Shown: positions 46,874 to 50,000 of the stretch, piece after piece
How the letters are laid out: the number at the start of each line of letters is the position of its first letter
How positions within the stretch are numbered: the first letter of the stretch is position 1
From: Symbiodinium natans
Lineage: Eukaryota; Sar; Dinophyceae; Suessiales; Symbiodiniaceae
Assembly (NCBI GenBank): GCA_905221605.1
Contig: CAJNDS010002660.1
Location: 12,501-62,500 of the forward strand
Length of the DNA stretch: 50,000 nt
Direction: 5' to 3'
The notes under the pieces: generated by a model
The model's database searches: none
What the model saw: the letters and a program-made list of their open reading frames with translations, nothing else
Told to the model about the DNA's origin: nothing
Position numbers and translations under genes: made by a program

Positions 46874-47705
46874 CGACCTGGCAGCTTGACGGCGATCCAA
46901 CCGGCTCTTCTAGAGTCGCCTCTTCAGGTAGGGTTTAGGGTTTAGGGTTTAGGGTTTAGGGTTTAGGGTTTAGGGTTTAGGGTTTAGGGTTTAGGGTTTA
47001 GGGTTTAGGGTTTAGGGTTTAGGGTTTAGGGTTTTAGGGTTTAGGGTTTAGGGGTTTTAGGGTTTAGGGTTTAGGGTTTAGGGTTAGGGTTTCGGGTTAG
47101 GGTTTAGGGTTTAGGGTTTAGGGTTAGGGTAGGGTTTAGGGTTTAGGGTTTAGGGTTTAGGGTTTAGGGTTTAGGGTTTAGGGTTTAGGGTTTAGGGTTT
47201 AGGGTTTAGGGTTTAGGGTTTAGGGTTTAGGGTTTAGGATTCAGGGTTCAGGGTTCAGGGTTCAGGGTTCAGAGTTCAGAGTTCAGGGTTCAGGGTTCAG
47301 GGTTCAGGGTTCAGGGTTTAGGGTTCAGGGTTTAGGGTTTAGGGTTTAGGGTTTTCGGTTGGTTCGTAGGGGATGAAGGAATAGTGATACTAGCAAGTCC
47401 AATATCCCTTCTAAACAACATCAAGTTTAGTGATTGCAGGGCGAATGGCTCAGTTGAGTTGCCCGCCAAAATGTTCAGCACGGCAGGTCGCAAGTGCTTT
47501 AGCCAACATACCAGCTACGGATCACGCACGGGGCATATAAGGGTTCCTCAATGAAGGGCCTACTATCGGGGACCATGAAACTACCCTAAGAAGTCTTGCA
47601 GGGCTGGGTTAGGGTAGCAGCACCTGCAATCGAGAAGGAATCTCATCTATCGCAATGTGGAGTCTCGATGGCTACCTCAAAGGTCTGCAGTGGCAACTCT
47701 CCTAA
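46874..47705 (+). CDS. Putative three-exon gene with a ~510-bp telomeric intron
   Basis: Exon 1 46874-46927 (TWQLDGDPTGSSRVASS, after CTCCCCAAG) ends G|GTAGGGTTTAGGG. Intron 46928-47439 is almost entirely TTTAGGG and TTCAGGG heptamers, ending TGATTGCAG. Exon 2 47440-47532 (RMAQLSCPPKCSARQVASAL ANIPATDHAR) ends G|GCATATAAG, a GC donor. Exon 3 47638-47705 (ISSIAMWSLDGYLKGLQWQL S) ends TAA. Phase 1 at both joins. If the GC donor is not used, exon 2 ends at TAA 47540. Function unknown. Confidence 0.55.
46928..47360. repeat. Largest TTTAGGG array in the window
   Basis: About 60 heptamers with a few 6- or 8-base slips, then a run of TTCAGGG variants (47238-47320). Confidence 0.95.
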
Positions 47706-47859
47706 ACCCTAAACCCTAAACCCTAAACACTAAACCCTAAACCCTTTATCCCTTACTTGCGGGAGGTCAGGAGCGAGGATTGAAGGATTGGGATTTTGGT
47801 GTTTAGGCTTTCGGGTTTAGGGTTTAGGGCTTAGTAACCCAAGGGCCCATACTTCAGAA

Positions 47860-48110
47860 CCCTTTAAAGCAGGTAAGGGACCATATTTAAGTAACTTCCT
47901 TTGGGCGACCCTGAAGCGTTTAGGAGTTCTACGAATTACTTAAGAATTCCCCAAAAAAACACCTTTAGAAAGGCAACAAAGGCATTCTGTTTCTTTTGGA
48001 GGGGGTTCTTAAGCAAATGGTACTTAGGGCTTCAGAGCTCCTTAAAGAAGACAAGGGATTGCATTCAGGGACCGCGTACCTTCCCTAAGAAGACCCTTCA
48101 AGCGTTTAGG
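47860..48110. other. Element-like stretch
   Basis: Blocks AAGGGACCATAT, CCCTAAGAAG and CTTCAAGCG resemble 47560-47600 in order, suggesting another dispersed element. An open frame of 76 codons here lacks an ATG start and splice context. Confidence 0.35.
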
Positions 48111-48152
48111 GGTTTAGGGTTTAGGGTTTAGGGTTTAGGGTTTAGGGCTTAG

Positions 48153-48612
48153 GGACAACGTTGCTTGAAGGCCCCACCCCGAGCTCCTCCATGACGTCTC
48201 GCGAATGCCGGGGGGAGGTCTGGGCCTCTCGAGGTTTGGGGTTTAGGGTTTAGGGTTTAGGGTTTAGGGTTTAGGGTTTAGGATTTAGGGTTTAGGGTTA
48301 GGGGTTTAGGGTGGGTTTAGGGTTGAGGGTTGAGGCTTTAGGGTTGAGGGTTTAGGGTTTAGGGTTTATAGAAATTGTAGAGGGTTTGTGTTCGGAGTTT
48401 TGGGCGCGAAAGTGTTGGGCGGGTTTCGGCTTTTGCTTTTGGGTCATTCAGCCCTTCTTATAGCTGAACAAAATTCGTCTTCAGAGGCCCGGAGAGGCTT
48501 TGAGTTGGAACCCAGAGGTTTGAGTGAACTGACATTTGGCCTCCCGAAGGCGCTTAGGATCAATTTACCTAAGCTCTGTCAGATGTTTAGACAAAAATGT
48601 TGCAAACCCTAA
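48153..48612 (+). CDS. Putative two-exon gene 3' end with a telomeric intron
   Basis: Exon 1 48153-48233 (after GGGCTTAG; TTLLEGPTPSSSMTSRECRG EVWASR) ends G|GTTTGGGG. Intron 48234-48451 begins with about 130 bp of TTTAGGG-like units and ends GGGTCATTCAG. Exon 2 48452-48612 (LLIAEQNSSSEARRGFELEP RGLSELTFGLPKAL...) runs 53 codons to a TAA formed with the following CCCTAAA array. Phase 1 agrees. No family recognised. Confidence 0.55.
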
Positions 48613-48705
48613 ACCCTAAACCCTAAACCCTAAACCCTAAACCCTAAACCCTAAACCCTAAACCCTAAACCCTAAACCCTAAACCCTAAACCCTAAACCC
48701 TGAAC
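48604..48705. repeat. CCCTAAA array supplying a stop codon
   Basis: Fourteen heptamers. The first unit provides the TAA of the preceding frame. Confidence 0.9.
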
Positions 48706-49061
48706 CCCACAATTTGGGTGGGTTTTGGGGGGCCCCTCAAGGTGAAGCCTGGAGCATTTGGGCGATGCTACCAAAACTGTTTGTGAGGCTTTGGTTCTGA
48801 AATACATACAACTTCTATTTATCCTGGTCTTGAGAGTTTAGGGTTGAGGTTGTTCTTGTTCTTTTTGTAATGTAGGGTTTCGGAGTTTAGGGTCTAGAAG
48901 TCTAGGGCTTTAGGGTTTAGGGTTTCGGTGTAGGAGTTTAGGGTTTAGGTTTTAAATTTAGGGTCTAGGGGAATCAGGTATCACGGGAGAACACCTAGGA
49001 TTGCTAGCTTGGACAGCCAACTAAGTGCAAAATTCGTACAATGCATTCCCTTACAACTCAG
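48706..49061. other. Unassigned stretch
   Basis: One exon-like segment (48743-48793, LKVKPGAFGRCYQNC, followed by GTGAGG) and degenerate telomere-like sequence (48835-48970). Confidence 0.3.
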
Positions 49062-49148
49062 ACCCAAACCCCGGACCTCTACATGAATACGATATACGCC
49101 ACCCGACCTGATGGAATGGCCACTAAACCTCAAGACCCTAAAACCTGA
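49062..49148 (+). CDS. Candidate terminal exon
   Basis: After TTACAACTCAG the frame reads TQTPDLYMNTIYATRPDGMA TKPQDPKT then TGA. The last residues are telomere-like in DNA. Confidence 0.35.
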   Translation, partial: TQTPDLYMNTIYATRPDGMATKPQDPKT

Positions 49149-50000
49149 AATCGGCCACTATCGTGGTAGCCAGTAACCATCTTGCACTAAGGGCACCCTC
49201 TTTGGGGTTGGCTACCAGAACCCAAAAAAAAGGTGAAGGGTACCACCTAATTATGCTGCTCTTAAAGTTAAGAGTTCCGGATCTGAAAAACACCTCCCCC
49301 CCCCCCTGCATGAACGAAGAACAAAAACGAGCTGAGGCCATGTAGTTACAGCCCTAAAGCCTGAATCAACCCCCGAACCCCTAAACCCCGAAACCCTACA
49401 CCCCGAAACCCTCCATCCCAAGTCCTGGCTCGCTCGCTTTTTTGGGGGTTTAGGGTTTAGGGTTTAGGGTTTAGGGCCTGGGGTTTAGGGTCTAGGGTTT
49501 GGGGTTTGGGGTTTAGGGTTTAGGGTTTAGGGTTTGGGGTTTGGGGTTTGGGGATTGTGGGTCTTTTGGGGCTCGGGGGGTGCCTGGCAAGAAGCATCGC
49601 GTGGCGAGCTCCGCTCAGCCACGTCGAGGGTGCCTGGCGGTTGGACTCGGGGAAGCTGCAGGGTTCTGGGGTTCAGGGTTCTGGGGTTCTAGGGTTTTCC
49701 CTAAACCCTGAACCCTAAACCCTGAACCCTAAACCGGCTTCGGGTTCTGGGCTTTAAGCTTTGGGGTTCTGGGGTTTAGGAATCTGGGGTTTAGGGTTTA
49801 GGGTTTAGGGTTTAGAGTTTAGGGTTTAGGGTTTAGGGTTTAGGGCTCAGGGCTCCACATTCCGCACGCCGCCTTCGCTCAGGCCAGAGGGGCGGCTGCT
49901 GCCTGCGGCGGCGCCTCGGAGTGCTATTAGGGTTCAGGGTTTAGGGTTTAGGGTTTAGGGTTTAGGGTTTGGGGTTTGGGGTTTGGGGTTTATGGTTTAG
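49149..50000. other. Telomere-like belt with two islands
   Basis: A family B-like relic at about 49160-49235 (GTGGTAGCCAGTAACC...GGTTGGCTACCAGAACC). Islands 49570-49660 and 49849-49928 (LHIPHAAFAQARGAAAACGG then a stop) are open but unlinked. TTTAGGG and TTTGGGG arrays at 49447-49555, 49680-49735 and 49780-49850, continuing past the right edge. Confidence 0.5.

Noticed and set aside
1-50000. Dinoflagellate spliced-leader relics (core ...TTTTGGCTCAAG)
   Set aside because: I looked for the motif on both strands by eye and found no convincing copy; a computed search would be needed to exclude short relics.

Overview
The window looks like a piece of a dinoflagellate (alveolate) nuclear genome. 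The evidence is the plant/alveolate-type telomere heptamer TTTAGGG (CCCTAAA on the other strand) scattered through the whole window in both orientations, a long endonuclease-RT-RNase H LINE polyprotein of the kind abundant in dinoflagellates, very small exons joined by AG|G acceptors with GT, GC and GA donors, and no bacterial or organellar gene order. It is not a chromosome end: heptamer blocks alternate in strand and are separated by unique islands.

The islands between the heptamer blocks are not random. Read in short segments bounded by splice-like sites, many give protein-like frames whose phases agree from one segment to the next. On that basis I propose split genes at about 1.0-1.25 kb, 3.2-3.7 kb, 4.4-4.7 kb, 5.7-7.2 kb (longest, 431 codons in one exon plus a phase-matched last exon), 7.8-8.5 kb, 12.2-12.7 kb, 16.6-17.8 kb, 19.3-20.2 kb (minus strand), 20.3-20.8 kb, 23.6-24.1 kb, 24.4-24.6 kb, 25.2-26.0 kb, 26.5-26.7 kb, 28.0-28.5 kb, 32.6-36.4 kb (14 exons, ending in a tandemly duplicated two-exon module), 43.5-44.3 kb, 46.9-47.7 kb and 48.2-48.6 kb. 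Most are partial and of unknown function. These models come from reading frames, splice sites and phase only, with no homology search or transcripts.

The introns are of two unusual kinds. Some consist almost wholly of telomere heptamers: a run such as GG|GTTTAGG...TTTAG|G supplies its own GT donor and AG acceptor, and candidate introns of 20, 34, 37, 55, 62, 76 and 135 bp up to about 510 bp can be read this way. Others coincide with short foldback elements of about 80-200 bp that belong to several families recurring in the window (named A to F here), whose ends carry the donor and acceptor, as in introner elements.

From 37.7 to 43.4 kb lies an apparently intact LINE with one uninterrupted ORF (endonuclease, reverse transcriptase, zinc-binding motif, RNase H), an A-tract and a 15-bp target duplication, inserted into telomere-like sequence. 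A Ty1/copia-like RT fragment lies just upstream on the minus strand. The 29.2-30.8 kb stretch is different: GC-rich, with large near-perfect palindromes, repeated GAGCATCATGAGCATCAGC words, and a very long poly-G tract. The rest is satellite variants of the telomere unit (7-, 8- and 9-bp units and a 63-bp higher-order repeat), simple repeats and unassigned sequence.
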